Positions 11,517 through 24,400 of a stretch of DNA of 64,000 nucleotides are shown here, piece by piece; the stretch's first letter is position 1; the number at the start of each line of letters is the position of its first letter. The DNA is from Hymenolepis diminuta (taxonomy: Eukaryota; Platyhelminthes; Cestoda; Cyclophyllidea; Hymenolepididae): NCBI GenBank assembly GCA_900708905.1, contig CAADRB010000017.1, forward strand, positions 1,405,657 through 1,469,656. Direction: 5' to 3'. Under the pieces are notes generated by a model. It was not told where the DNA came from, did not search any database, and saw only the letters and a program-made list of their open reading frames with translations. The translations under genes and the position numbers were made by a program.

Positions 11517-12466
11517 CTGCTTCAATTCAATTGAATCGCCCGCGGCCTGCAACTCCGTTCAGCAGCGACTAGCTTAACCTGCGCTCTTTACTTTCAGAGT
11601 AAGACTTTCCAAAAAATATTAATTAATGCTAAATTCTGTACGTATTTTAACCTTTATCTCTAATATTTTGTTTATAATGTCCGTTAAGCCATATGACGGA
11701 ATTTGAGATATATATATATATAAACCAGTAAAATAATAACATTTAATTTCTAGAAACATCTAGGCTAATAGATGCCGATGCGAGGATCAATTTAAAATAA
11801 ATTCAAACCTAAAATTATTTTCCCTCTTGCATCAAATTTCCAAACCATTTCACAATTGATGAATTTCTAGATCTGCGATGAATAAGAAGGTTCTTTACAT
11901 AAGCAATTAAAAAATACAACATGTTTTAAGCATAATTCACCTGGTATCTCTTGTGAAATTTTTGCTTTTTTCTAGAATACCTACCTTCCTTACTTCTTCA
12001 AATGATAAATAGTAGTGAAGTATTTCCTTAAAATATTAGTTCAGTTTATTTTACATAAGCCTTATTCAGCTTTCCTAAGCTATTTTCTACTATTGGAAAA
12101 GAAAAACACCTATTCATGGTTGAATAAATACGATATTAATTCCAGTAAATTTTAAACAACGAAAGAACCAAAAATTTTAACTGGATTACTTCTTACAATA
12201 ACATAGTAAATACACATTTTTCATAATCCATACAGTGAAGTTATCATTTCCGTGTTTAATTCGGAGCTTTGAAAAGAAAATAATACATTAAATATCCTTC
12301 CAGTTAAAATTGTGATAGAATAATATGAAATAATTAATTAAAGAACATAAAATGTTACCTAAATCAGCTATCAAGGAAACAATTATTGGATTGAATATAT
12401 ATGAAATGTACCAATTAGAAATCGTCAAGGTCATAACCTCGATAACAGACATTTCACTCATCAATC
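11517..12466. promoter_or_regulatory. Divergent intergenic region between LARP6-like and UBR genes
   Basis: About 950 bp separate the two start codons. The 80 bp next to the LARP6-like start is GC-richer (around 11530-11560) and the rest is strongly AT-rich with a short TA run at 11709-11722. A shared bidirectional promoter is inferred from layout only; no clear TATA or initiator element was identified. Confidence 0.35.
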
Positions 12467-12493
12467 ATGAACTCTGGTGACTCTGTTTTAAAA
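12467..12493 (+). CDS. UBR1: Candidate first coding exon of the UBR gene
   Basis: The next exon opens in frame from an acceptor and has no ATG before its conserved part, so translation must start upstream. Here an ATG is followed by eight codons (MNSGDSVLK) and a GTAGGG donor in phase 0, which joins the acceptor at 12716-12717 in frame. This is the best candidate I found, but it is short, has no homology support, and another upstream exon is possible. Confidence 0.4.
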
Positions 12494-15400
12494 GTAGGGA
12501 AGATCTTTTCTTAAAACCATAACTTTTATGCTTATCTTATCGCATATTGATAACTAGTTTTTATTTTTGTCGTTAATATTTATAATGTCCGATTTAAATT
12601 TCATGCCATATATTAAAATAATTTTTTTGGGAATCGAATATTCCCTTTTCAGTTAATGACATCTTAAACAATAATAATTAAATCACCAATTTAATTTAAT
12701 TTTTTCTATTTTCTAAGTTATTGGAACAAGCCTACGGAGCCTCAGATCAAAAGAGATTTGAGGAAGTTTTGTATTCAGCCATCAAGAAGGCTGCACTTTC
12801 AGTCTGTTATCCAAAAGTGGCTGCTGCGGAGGATGAAGCAGCATCACTCAGTACGCAAACCACCGATGAAACATCCAGTGAAGCGGAATTGGCGCAGTAT
12901 AATCTCCTTCTAGCATCACTTTTCGCCGATTTTGAAGCATTTCTTGTGAATTCTGACACATCGGTTGGAGTACCTATGGATATAGACGATACATGCGACA
13001 TTCTAGACCGTCTGTCCCAAAGACTCATCTCACTTTGTCCCATTGGGAAATCACGTTGTGGTCGAATATTTGAGGAAAATGAACCAACATTCCGTTGCAA
13101 GTATGTTTCACTAGAAAGCACTACACCTAATTGCTCTATTTAAAGTAATTTAATTTCTTTAATTTTTTCCTCCCTTAAGGGACTGCTGTATGGATCCTAC
13201 TTGCGCCTTCTGTCGATCATGCTTTTTCGCTAGCATCCACAAAAATCATCGTTATCAGGTTAGGTCTATATCTGCAAATTTCTGATGAATTCCTTTTACG
13301 AAACTCCCTCTCACTAGTTGAATTATTTTTTCCCTCTTCGACCCCTTTTTTACTATCCTTTCCTCTTTCGAGGTCACTCCCGCTTCCCCTCATGATTGGA
13401 CAGTCTAGAAATTTCGCTTCCAGGACGCCACGTGCTTTGATAGTGAATTTAGGACTAATTAAGTTCCACAAAATGATTTCTTAGTAATCGACTATTTAAT
13501 TTGTCATTATTTTGAACTTAAAAATCCTCTATTTTTGTGAAATTACGAATCTGAATTGGTTAATACTTAGATCACTGATTTCTTGTCAAGTCTTAATAGT
13601 TGTAAATACTCAATCTTTTAGCATATCGGCTCATCTTCGTTCTGAATTGTAATCCTCGGATTTTAATTGCAATCGTGTGTTTAAATCATTGCTTGGATGC
13701 AGCCCTGCAGTATCCTATTGATAATGATCCTAATGTTATTCTTTAATTACAATTGAAATTCGGTGTATCTTTTGTTCACCTGATTAATTTGGAAAGTCAT
13801 TTTTTATTTGTAGTATTTATGATTTTTAAATCCTCAAACTTCACTTTAATCTCCGAGTATAACAATGGTACGCTTTGATGCTATAATGGGATTCTGGTAG
13901 TAGCGTCCACCTGTAATTGCAAATTGTAGTTGAAATTCAATAAATCCTCACTCCTTTTTTTATCAGACGCTTCTACAGGATCAGATGATAGTAAACAACG
14001 TAGTAATTCGGAAAGCACAATGTATTGCATTTACGCACCACTTTCTTATTTTAGTAACTCAACTATGTCGCCTGATACTTTTTTTACGAAAGCTGCTTGT
14101 ATTATTGATATGTTGATGGGCATTTTTTATTTTCTGATATCTACCTTAGAGGGAAAACCTACTACAGGGTGATTGATGACTAACTTCTTATTTTTAGAAG
14201 CAAATATTTTAATTACTAATACGCTTCTTTTCAAAATGACAGTTATTAATTGAAATTCACCTTTCAAATTCATTATGGATAGTTTTTCCATTTTACCCGA
14301 GTAATAGAAAGATGTCCTGGAGTTGCAGTTATGAGGTCCTTGTATTTTACCATTCCTCGTGTTGACCAAAATTTACCTTCAGCATCTGGTTCATTGGAAC
14401 GTTAAAGCTCGAAATTCGACACAGCATTCGGAAGTAAATGACAAGTAAATTGCATTACAAGGTCTTAGGTCGATGACCGCTTCTGATGGTCGCAGAGCAG
14501 TTAGCTGTCTCTAGGTTAATTTTTCTAATTTTAGTACATGTTCAGTCCACTCTGTATTCAAGCTGTAATATGTTTTCATTATTTAGCATTAATCTTTATA
14601 CTGACGCCAATTTAATGAGTTTTCTTCTGCTGTTAGAAACAGAATTTCATGCCAGAATATTACTTGTTTTGTTACCCTGTTTATTACTTATATTATAAAG
14701 CTCAAATATACTGATGATTAAGTAGTAGTCATTGAGTCATTGGCTATTATATCTCTGCATCTGGAGTACTATGCTATAGGAGAAGTAGTCTTATCACTTG
14801 ACTTGGGCAAAATGAAGGTATCCTAGAGAAACTTGCATTCCGCCGCCCTCCTTGTTTACCAGAATTAACCGAGACTGTTGGTTACCCACACCACTGGATG
14901 TGCACCGATGGGTATTTATTTTTTGATCTCTAACTTGGAAACGTGCACGCTGACTAGCAATGTCCCTTCCAATCCTCTTGTAGAATTGAATATTAATTAT
15001 ATATGAGGTTGCTTTTAAAATCTCCATTGACTAGCATTAGTCTGAAATGAGAGGTCATGGCATTCGTTAGCCTCTGCACTGTTGTTGATATAGCACATGT
15101 GTCTGACATACCGGAGGTCATGAGTTAGAAATCTTGATGCGATTTATCTTGATGATCTGAATAAAAGCATCAACGGTATTTAATAAGTACAATGCTTTAA
15201 GTGTCTCTTCCCCTCCCTAGAAAAGCGTTCGAAAACTCTTGAGTGTGGTCGTTGTTATCGGAAATGTTAATATATCTATATTTTCTGTTTCTGTATTAAA
15301 AAAAGCGATGATTTGCCGTCGGTTTATTTAGATTTATCTACAGATTTTGCCTATATGGAAGGACAAATATTTCCAGACTATTACGAAGCTATTTCTTTCG

Positions 15401-18400
15401 GCGGATAATAAAACTACCCAGTCGAGTTCATACGAAAGGACGTAATTTATGCAAGAAACTATGATCTCATAGTTTCTTGAGAATATCCGTCGCAGGTTGA
15501 TATCCTATGCTTTTATTTTCTTTGCTTCTCGAAACGTTACTGAGTGAAATCTGCTAAGTTGAACACAATCACTGCGGCTTTATGATTGTTGTAATCTGTT
15601 TATCTAAGTCCACCGGTCAGTTTCTGATTGTAATGCTCACTGATTGTATTTAAAATTCAAGAAATGGAAACTTTGCCTAAGAGAAATATACATTGAATTA
15701 AATATTTTACCTTTTTTACATTTCCAGATGCATCAATCTGCTGGAGGTTATTGTGATTGTGGTGATTCCGAGGCCTGGAAGACGGGAGCTTGGTGCAAAC
15801 TTCACGGAGGCAATGAAGAGAAAGACGACAAGGCGGAGAATGAAGTCTTCGTTATTCATTCAATTGAAGAGGAAGAGAGGCTGGAGATTGAGGAGGTTAC
15901 TTCCACACTCTCCAAACTTCCCCAGGATCTGCTCCGTCGTCTGACGTACCTCCTAAAGCCCCTCATTGAAAGCGCTTCAATTGTGCTCTTCCAACTTCTA
16001 CAGGTGAGTGGAACTGTTTCTCTAGATGTAGATGAATATGTATTTGATAGTTAGCAGTCAATACTAAGATAATGTGCTCATGATTGATTAATCAGAAGTT
16101 GAGTTGGAGAGTCTATCACTCCCCTCTCAGTATCTTGCTAATTTCACATGTTTCCGTAAGTATTTGCTGCAGTAATGCATCGAAAAGTAGGGATCTTCTT
16201 GGCATACTTGTGTGACATTCCTATTCACAGATGTTTAATTCCTGCTACTATTCTCGGTATCAAGTTCTCCTGCAATGCAGGCTGGGCTTACACAAGAGGA
16301 ATAAGTTAGGTCACTTCTATCAATGAAACAGTTTGAAAGTTGCTGGTAAGATATCGTAGTTTATTGTTTAAGATATTGGGTATATGGGGTATTGTTTCTT
16401 CATACACCGCCAGTCATGTTCCATCGTCTAAACACCATGAGAGAACAATATTGACTAGATTACATCTTCGTATATTGTTTAGTTTAGGCAAAATAAATAC
16501 AATTGACGACAAAGAAAACTAAATCACACACATGTCACTGTGTATACTGGTACTATGATCTTAGATTCCACAATGGCTAATTGTTGATGTCTAAACACTC
16601 CTGATTCTCTTTAGTGGAATGTTAACAAATTTCTGTTAGTTTCTGAAACGCTTTAAGTTCTGTAGTCTACTGAGATCTTAAATGTTTTCAAAGATCGGCA
16701 TGGTTAAGTATGTACGATCTATGGCTCCTTGAATGATTGCTCTTTCTGCATGAATCAGTAGCTTAATAATATCTATACTGGTACTTGAGATTATGGGAAA
16801 TTCTTCTTTTTGGCAGATAACTGGCAAAAGATTTTACCGCAAGTTTCAAATTGTTCACTTACTCATCTCTTCCTATTTCTCTTTTAGGGCACAAACGCAG
16901 TTGAAATCACTCCTCTGTCTACAGACCCTGGTCAGACCACAGACGTCGATGAAGAATTCGACAAACCTTTCGAAGAGGACGAATGGCCACCAGCACTGAC
17001 TCACCTCACCAACACCAATGTAGACATTGACGCAAGCACTCTAGGTCTCACTAGTTTCCCTCGCACTTGTCCCAAAGTCAATGATCAGACAAAGATGGAG
17101 CGCCGATGCTTGAACCAACTGGCTAGAGCACATCGTCTGCATCCGGTGCTTTTCCCGGTCACAGCCATGACGGCGAGTAGAAATACCACTGCCCAAACCT
17201 GCAAAGACTACGTGGTGGTGTTGTATAATAATGAATTCCACAACTACGAGGATGTCATTAGGATTGTGAGACGTGTGGATGGATGCACTTCGAAACAGGC
17301 TACTCTCTATGCTGTGATTGTTAATCGGGAAGGCAGAACACCGATTCTTACTAACTTGACACTTGATAATGCTGCCTTAAAGGCTTCTCGTGTGTCGGTG
17401 AGTATTTATTCAATCTTCATATCTGATGATTTCTTATACAATTTGTTCAAAATGACCAGTTTCAGTTCAGAATTTGACAAGGAGGTGTACGGCTGTTACT
17501 AAATCGGTATTACATCTAATCAATTGTTGTGGTTGCTAACCCTTATGACTACCTCAGTTTTAGCAACTCGTCCATGTATTGAATCAGGAGCTACGTACAC
17601 AAGATTCCAAAAGCTCCAGAGAAGGCACTACTTTACTAGATCAAATCTTTGTCTATTGTGCCAGCCTCAATTGATCGGATAAACGAGCGCGATACTTTAA
17701 ATTATGGGGAAGTCAATCATACAAAAGTTACCCTGTCTCAAAGGGAGCATATCATGCAGGCGCTGTGATCTCATATGTAATAGTCCATATCCAAGGTTAT
17801 TAGGACGGGAAACTAAATCAATGGACGTGATCGGGAAGGAGTCCGACCATTTCACTCTTAACGGGGAGGCCCACAATATTAAGCTTCTAAATGTAAAACA
17901 TGGGGTGGTTAAATCTCCAACCACCCCATGCCGTTAAATTTCCATCTTCAATCTACCAAAGTTAGAAGACGGAGGAATAACTGAGGGGATGTAATTGGGT
18001 TAGTACAGAAAAAGATTGCATTTTTAGAAGTCTTTTAACATAGTGTCAGCAGAAAATACAAACAAAGGGGAACTTAAGGCAGAATACAAAAATCTTATCA
18101 ATTCAGGAGATCGCCAGAAATTGCATATCCGTAGACCAGCTGGATTGTGTTTTGTCGCGTACTAGCAACAAAATCAATAAGTTGGATGTTAACGTATCTC
18201 TTTCTCAACTCTGTAAGATTTGTAGCTGGTGCGAAGCAAATGCACTGAGCTGTACTTAAAATAGTGATTAAATCCCTTTAATTCACTTACCCAAATGTTG
18301 ATCTCTTTAGGTGACGTACGTCTTTTTTCGGTTGAAAATAAGTAGATGACTGATTTTAAAAGAAATATCCTTTCGTTATTCATGTATATATACGATGAAA

Positions 18401-21400
18401 TATTTCATTTATTAAGAATCGTATTGCCAAAATTTCCTATACAACTGACTTTGCAGTAATATCCACATACAGTTAAATTTTCTCATTTTGTTGGCATATA
18501 TCATTATTCGGAATTTTACTAGTGTGTAAGGTGATTGCTATTCCAGTTAAATCACATTTGAAATCTTTCTTTAATTTATGGTTCTTAGGTTTTGCTAGGA
18601 GATATCTGTTTTCTATCTTAATCTTGTCAAGTCTTTTCTTTCTTTTCAATTGCTTTTCTCTCGTTCTAATTTTAGATCTATGCAAAAAGTGAAGTATGCT
18701 ACTTGGCTAAACGAAAATAGTCTGTTAATCTCGTACACTTTTTTATGTATTATAATGCTGGTGGATGATTTTGAATCCTCCCATTTGAAAAGAGATGCAT
18801 ACTGGGAAAACATTATTCCGCATTGAAATATATTTCAACCAGGGCTCTTTTCGAAGAGAAGATAGGCAGTTGTTTTGCAAGCCGATCACATTGTGTTTTA
18901 TCTAGTAGTTGAAAGTCCTCGGAATAAAAGTATATNNNNNNNNNNNNNNNNNNNNNNNNNNNNNNNNNNNNNNNNNNNNNNNNNNATACGATAGTATTTA
19001 TTGCTCTTGGGTTTGAGGGGTGTTAGGGTAATAGCTAAGGTTTGCATCGGCTGATCTGTACTTTGCTTATTTTCTTTTGGCGATTTTAATATTCCACATG
19101 CTCTATTATGCGAAATTGCACTTTGGTAGTCTTCTTTTTGTCGGCATTCGATTCTTTTTCTTGCTGATACTGAATTGTTACACAATCGATTCGAATATGT
19201 TCAATGCAACTGGATGAAGTTTCCTGGCTTCATGCCTCGTTTACTGAATTATCGATTGTATTCTCGCTAGTGGTGCATTTATTAGCTTTTCAGGCAAGCA
19301 ATTCCAATCTTTTAATGTAAGGAAAAAGATCGTTTTAATAAGTAATCCCCGCAATGACAGAAGCTCTTACATTAGTCGTAATTTTCTGAATGGATAAAAA
19401 GGTGCAAAGTCTATTTTCCTAATAATGCAAAGCGTAAATCTAAATAATTATCACTAACGTAACTTATAGGTTATTTATTTTGCGGTCAGTCTATTTGTTA
19501 TTATATTTGATTCAATAACATGAAAATATATTTCAGTCCAGTATAAATACATTTCATACTGCAGATTTTTTGGATTAATTTTCTCTCTAAAAACATATAT
19601 TCTGTTTTTACTATTTTATATAGAAAGTGCTAAATTTTCCTATCAGAGATTGCTGGCGTGTTTTCTCGCTGACATCTTACCTTCCCACACCAAGAAATGG
19701 TTGGATTGGTTGAACTCGTTTTGATTCCTTTGAGGGTAAATATTGTCAACATTTTTTAATAGTCACAGATTTTGGGATTCATGTTTTGAGGTCTAATGAA
19801 AGATAGTGACATAGGTTAAATTTTTTTGGCAATCAAATATAACATACCTTTAGTTAGATTTCGATACTTTAAAAGTAATGCAAAGCGTCAAAAACCATGT
19901 TTGTGAAATCATCATAGGATCATCTATTAATAAGTATGAAGATAGGGCGTGTGGCTTTCAGCGTTATATTTACTAGACAGTGGTTTTTGCATTGAGATAT
20001 ATAAGGGCGTTAAGATAGATTGGGAGCTTGATTTGAGAGGCCGTTGATTACAAACTTACATTAAGTGTATATTTTTTGTGGAAAAGATTCCGATTTATAT
20101 TTTCTTCTCTGTCACTTATTTTACAAGTTAGTTCTAATTCAAAATCCTTTATCAACGTGGACGTCTATAAGGTCAGTGCAAATCGGCGCATGCTTAGTGA
20201 TATGGATGGCTAACTACATTTGTTAGGTCTGGTCTACAAAAGGGGGGGGGGGTAAAATACCAGTCTCCCACATGACCGGTTTCAGGACATCTTCCCTCAA
20301 ACGAAATGAATACTTTCCATAAGTAGCTTGAGACTTTAGTCTCAAACGGCACAAGCTTATGAGTTAGATAGTTAGCACCGATCTCATCGTCATTGATATA
20401 GAGCGGCTGGTTAGTATAAGTTAAGGTTCCCAGCTAGCTCTAAACTGCTTTTAAAATTGTAAATCACTTCTAACCTATGTGGGTGGCCATTCTTACTACT
20501 TTATTATATTTTTTCTTACGATCATCTTCCAAGTCCTTATAATTCAGTAAATGGTAATGTATCGCGAGTAGAAGTAATTCTACTTTTATTTAAAGTTAAA
20601 TGTTTTGATAATTTAGTGTATTGGGCGGCTTCGATTTTCTTAAATTGGCAAAGCCCAAGACATTGGAATTTCGTACACAGTAAACTGACCTAGTTTTCCC
20701 ATAATCTGCGTCTTTAGGGAAATAAGGGACTGTTGACGTTGGAGTACTTTTAACTTTTGGCAGGGGCATTTAGCTTTGACTGTAGAATGAAGTGTTTTTG
20801 GGGTGTGTTGCCCTTTAGTATCTAACTTTATTTGATTGACCTTCCAAATGTAGTTAATAGTCCCCACGACGAAGCAAAAAGTTATCATTTTTCGTCATAT
20901 AAAGAATAAAAAAATAAAATGATTCAATATGGAGGTAAGAGTTGGCAATAAAGTCAGAGCTTCAAGAGCGGTAATTTTAATTATTGATTAATCAGTTTAC
21001 CCTCATTTAACTTAATTAGTGTTGTTATTATTATTACACGGAGTAAAGTTAGAAGTTACGAGCTCGATACCCATTGGTGCACTCAAGTGGTTTAGTTGGC
21101 CAACAACCCTAATTAAACAGAGTCAACAAGAATTTCTCGTAAGAACGGCTCCAGAATACCTTCCCTCAACATCCAAGTCAAGTGTTGCGAGCACTCCTCT
21201 GTCTTCGCTCTGCTTTATCTTCAGCACATGTTAAATTACCTATGGATTTGTAAATAGGCGCTGTCTCGTTTTATTTTTTGCTCTTCTAACAACTATACCA
21301 TATTTTGAAATTCTATTCCATGTCATTGAATATTCGCTATCATCCCATCACAGGTTCAAAATTAATTCCCTAGTATATCAAATACTACATTCCTTCTGCG

Positions 21401-24400
21401 CGTGGCCAAAAGCTTTTAGATGGTGCACTTTCTTAGGTGTATGAATATAATTTGTTACGTACGCTACAGTACCCTCTACACTAGAGGGAAAATAATTAGG
21501 ATAGATTGCGTAATAACTCCGTAATCTATCTCCCAAAATAAAACTGTTATTTCTTCAACTTTGCTCGGTTAAAAACAATCCAAATTCGTAAGAAGGCAGA
21601 GTGAAAGGGCTGAAGAAGCATTTGTTGCATTTGACGTTTATTTGGGTACTGGTAGGACGCAGCAAAGCATAACCTTGATAAATCGCAAGTATGCGGCTTT
21701 CTAACCTTTATCAGACTTCGGAGTTGACGAGAGCAAGACCACTGCTCAAATGCTTATTGTCACTACCAACTTTTTTATAGGTTGGTTGATCGGATTCTTC
21801 ATCGTCGGTCATCTCTATCTCCCTAATTAATCGTCATTCTTGTCTTTTACCTCCATATCACTAGAAATAAGGCCACTAAGAATTAAGATCACCACTAGGG
21901 ATCGTAAGTGATGAAGGCTAGCCCTTATTAAGAAAGTTAACGTAAAAAATTCGAATGAGCAAAATGAATAGCTAATAGAAGATAGAAAAAGAAAGTGGAT
22001 AAAGGTGTGTGGTCTTCTCTATCACAAACCATCATTTCTCTCTCCGTTTTTATAACTTCTGGGCTGGATGGATCACCAATATCAGGGTGATAAGGACGAT
22101 CTCCTACTAAGATAATGATATGCATGTATCTGTCTTAGAAGATTATGATAAAGGATGACTTAATGACCGGAGCCTGTGAAAGATAAGGCACGGAAGTGAG
22201 TTAATGTGGGACCAGTCGGCAAATCTTTTCTAAATTTACCTTCTTAATGTATATTTACTTTGCAGGCAACAGGAACCCGTCAATTAAATCGACCTTTGCG
22301 TGCGGCAGCAATGGAGAGTACGGTGTACGCAGTTGAAGACTTCTTTATAAATGTGCTGCGTTGGTTGGAGCGTTTGGCCTGCAAGGTGCTACCTCTGCGT
22401 CCATTCATCGGAAACGCTTTCTATGGACGCTTTCCGGACTTATCGCAAGCAGTCCTCACACCTGAAGTCTACTCGGCTGACAAAATGATGATGCCCCACA
22501 GTTTCGTTTGGCATATTTTTAAACGATATTCTCTTACTCATAGGGGTATGTTATGTTTTAGCATATTATTTGATTAATAAGTGTCTAAATGAGAGTTTTG
22601 ATCGATTAGATATATTAAGTATATGGTCCGTATATGTCGATGACGCACCTGTTAACATGCTCTTCTGTGAACTAATAGACCATTGCCTCGATGCCTGTCG
22701 GAAGGGTTAACCGTAGTTGTTAAGTATGCCTAATAAAGGGGTAGTGAACATAGGTCACGTCATGTCTCTAGAAAGCGTATGCAATGTGTGATGTATTATC
22801 ATTATCCATATCAAGATTGGAGTCAAATTTTACTAGTGTTAATCGTGATAAAGTATCAGAGTGATGGGAATAGTGAACGAGTCGAATGAGATATGAAAGG
22901 CGGGGCTGTCGGCATGAAGTAGATTATGAAGTCGAGGCATCAAAAATTCTGCTTTGTTTGAGTTCTGAGTTGTCTATATTTTCATTTGGAAGTACAGTGT
23001 AGTGTCGCAAATGTTTCATTTTCATGATTTTTCTTCAATGTTCATGTATGATATGCTCACAATATTTAATGCCTGCAAACCAGTTATCGAGTAATTGGTC
23101 TTGCCACCTCGATTCATTTGTATTCTCTTATTGTCAGTTTGAACTCTGTTATTAAAACTTATCTCGTCTATTTTCTCATACATTAAGTCATCTGATCTGA
23201 ATGACCAGTTATATTGGTTAATTCTGGCTAAATTAGGGTGACAGACACATGCATAATGTCGGGGCCTACGTCATATCACTAAAAAAGCTGACATATAGAA
23301 TGTTCGAAAAATGATTCCTTTAAAATCTTCAGGCGTTTGAATTTTCAAGAACGTATTATTATTATTGGCACAAAAATGCAATTTCAGCTAACAATCCCAA
23401 AATATCCATTAAATTAGCAGTAGAGAGGGAAGAGAGGACAAATTTAAGGATGTTAGAACATTATACAATGTTCGTGTAAGGTACCTGAGGACACTTATGT
23501 TTTTGTAATTCAACCTAATCCGATGTATTTTTTTTATACCAGAAGATCTCATGGCAGATACTGCTATAACCAATGAAATGAAAAGACATTCTAATAGTAT
23601 CTGTAAAGCGGAACACAGGAATCTAGAAATTGCAAAATTTCTAAAAGTCGCTAGATCTTTTGTTAGGAAAGTTAAGAAGGAGCTGAACGAACGAAAACAA
23701 TGCAGATGAATTGGCCAGGAGGAAAAGGACATTTTCAGGTCTCTGCTGACTCACTTAGAACACCTGAGTTTGCGGGAAGAGTGCATGGCATGATGGATGA
23801 AAATCCTGGCAAGTCAATGCGCGATATCTTGCCAAAGATCTTTGAGTGTCTGAAGGAACAACAATATATTCGTCAAGACCTCAGATAAAAATCATACGTT
23901 CTTAGACGAGGTCAGTTTATGTCGATAAAGCTCAAGAGAACCGTTTAATGCGTGCAAAACGACTCTTAGAGAAATTGAAGCACCCAGAAGAAGAGAAGTA
24001 TTTTTGGTTCTTCTTCGACGAATAAAACTTCTACCAGGATGAAAAAGTCGGCCTAAGAAATGATAGGTGGCTACGTGCGAGCGGATCACACTGAATTTTT
24101 AACTGTTATGCGCGCACGAATTTTCCAGCAACAGTGATAATTTTTGGTGTTGTTAGCACTGAGGATGGGGGCACATCATGACTCTTCAATTTTTTTCGTA
24201 GGGTCTTAGAGTCAATGGAGATGCCTATGTGGAGACTCATCGAATCATTGTTGGATATACTAGGTAGCAAATGGAGGAATACCCTGTGTCTTCCAACAAG
24301 ATTGGGCTTCATCCATAAAGCTCTCAAAACCCAGTATTGGATGGCCGAGAATTTTCATGATTATATCACAGCAAATTTATGGCCTTCTAACTACTCACCA

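Larger units (their letters stand above)
17398..22265 (+). other. Large UBR intron 5 (4.9 kb)
   Basis: Donor GTGAGT, acceptor TTGCAG. It contains an S3 repeat copy with hairpin (17885-17985), the 50-N gap and a G tract. A segment near 18068-18092 (ACAAACAAAGGGGAACTTAA) recurs near 42570 in another UBR intron, pointing to another dispersed repeat. Confidence 0.6.

Noticed and set aside
12807..13121. Minus-strand 104-codon frame
   Set aside because: Shadow of UBR exon 2 with Ser/Ala-rich low-complexity text.
12721..13143. Taking the UBR start as the TTG at 12721
   Set aside because: A non-AUG start is unlikely in a nuclear gene, and an acceptor (TTTCTAAG) lies just before it; the frame is better read as an internal exon from 12718.
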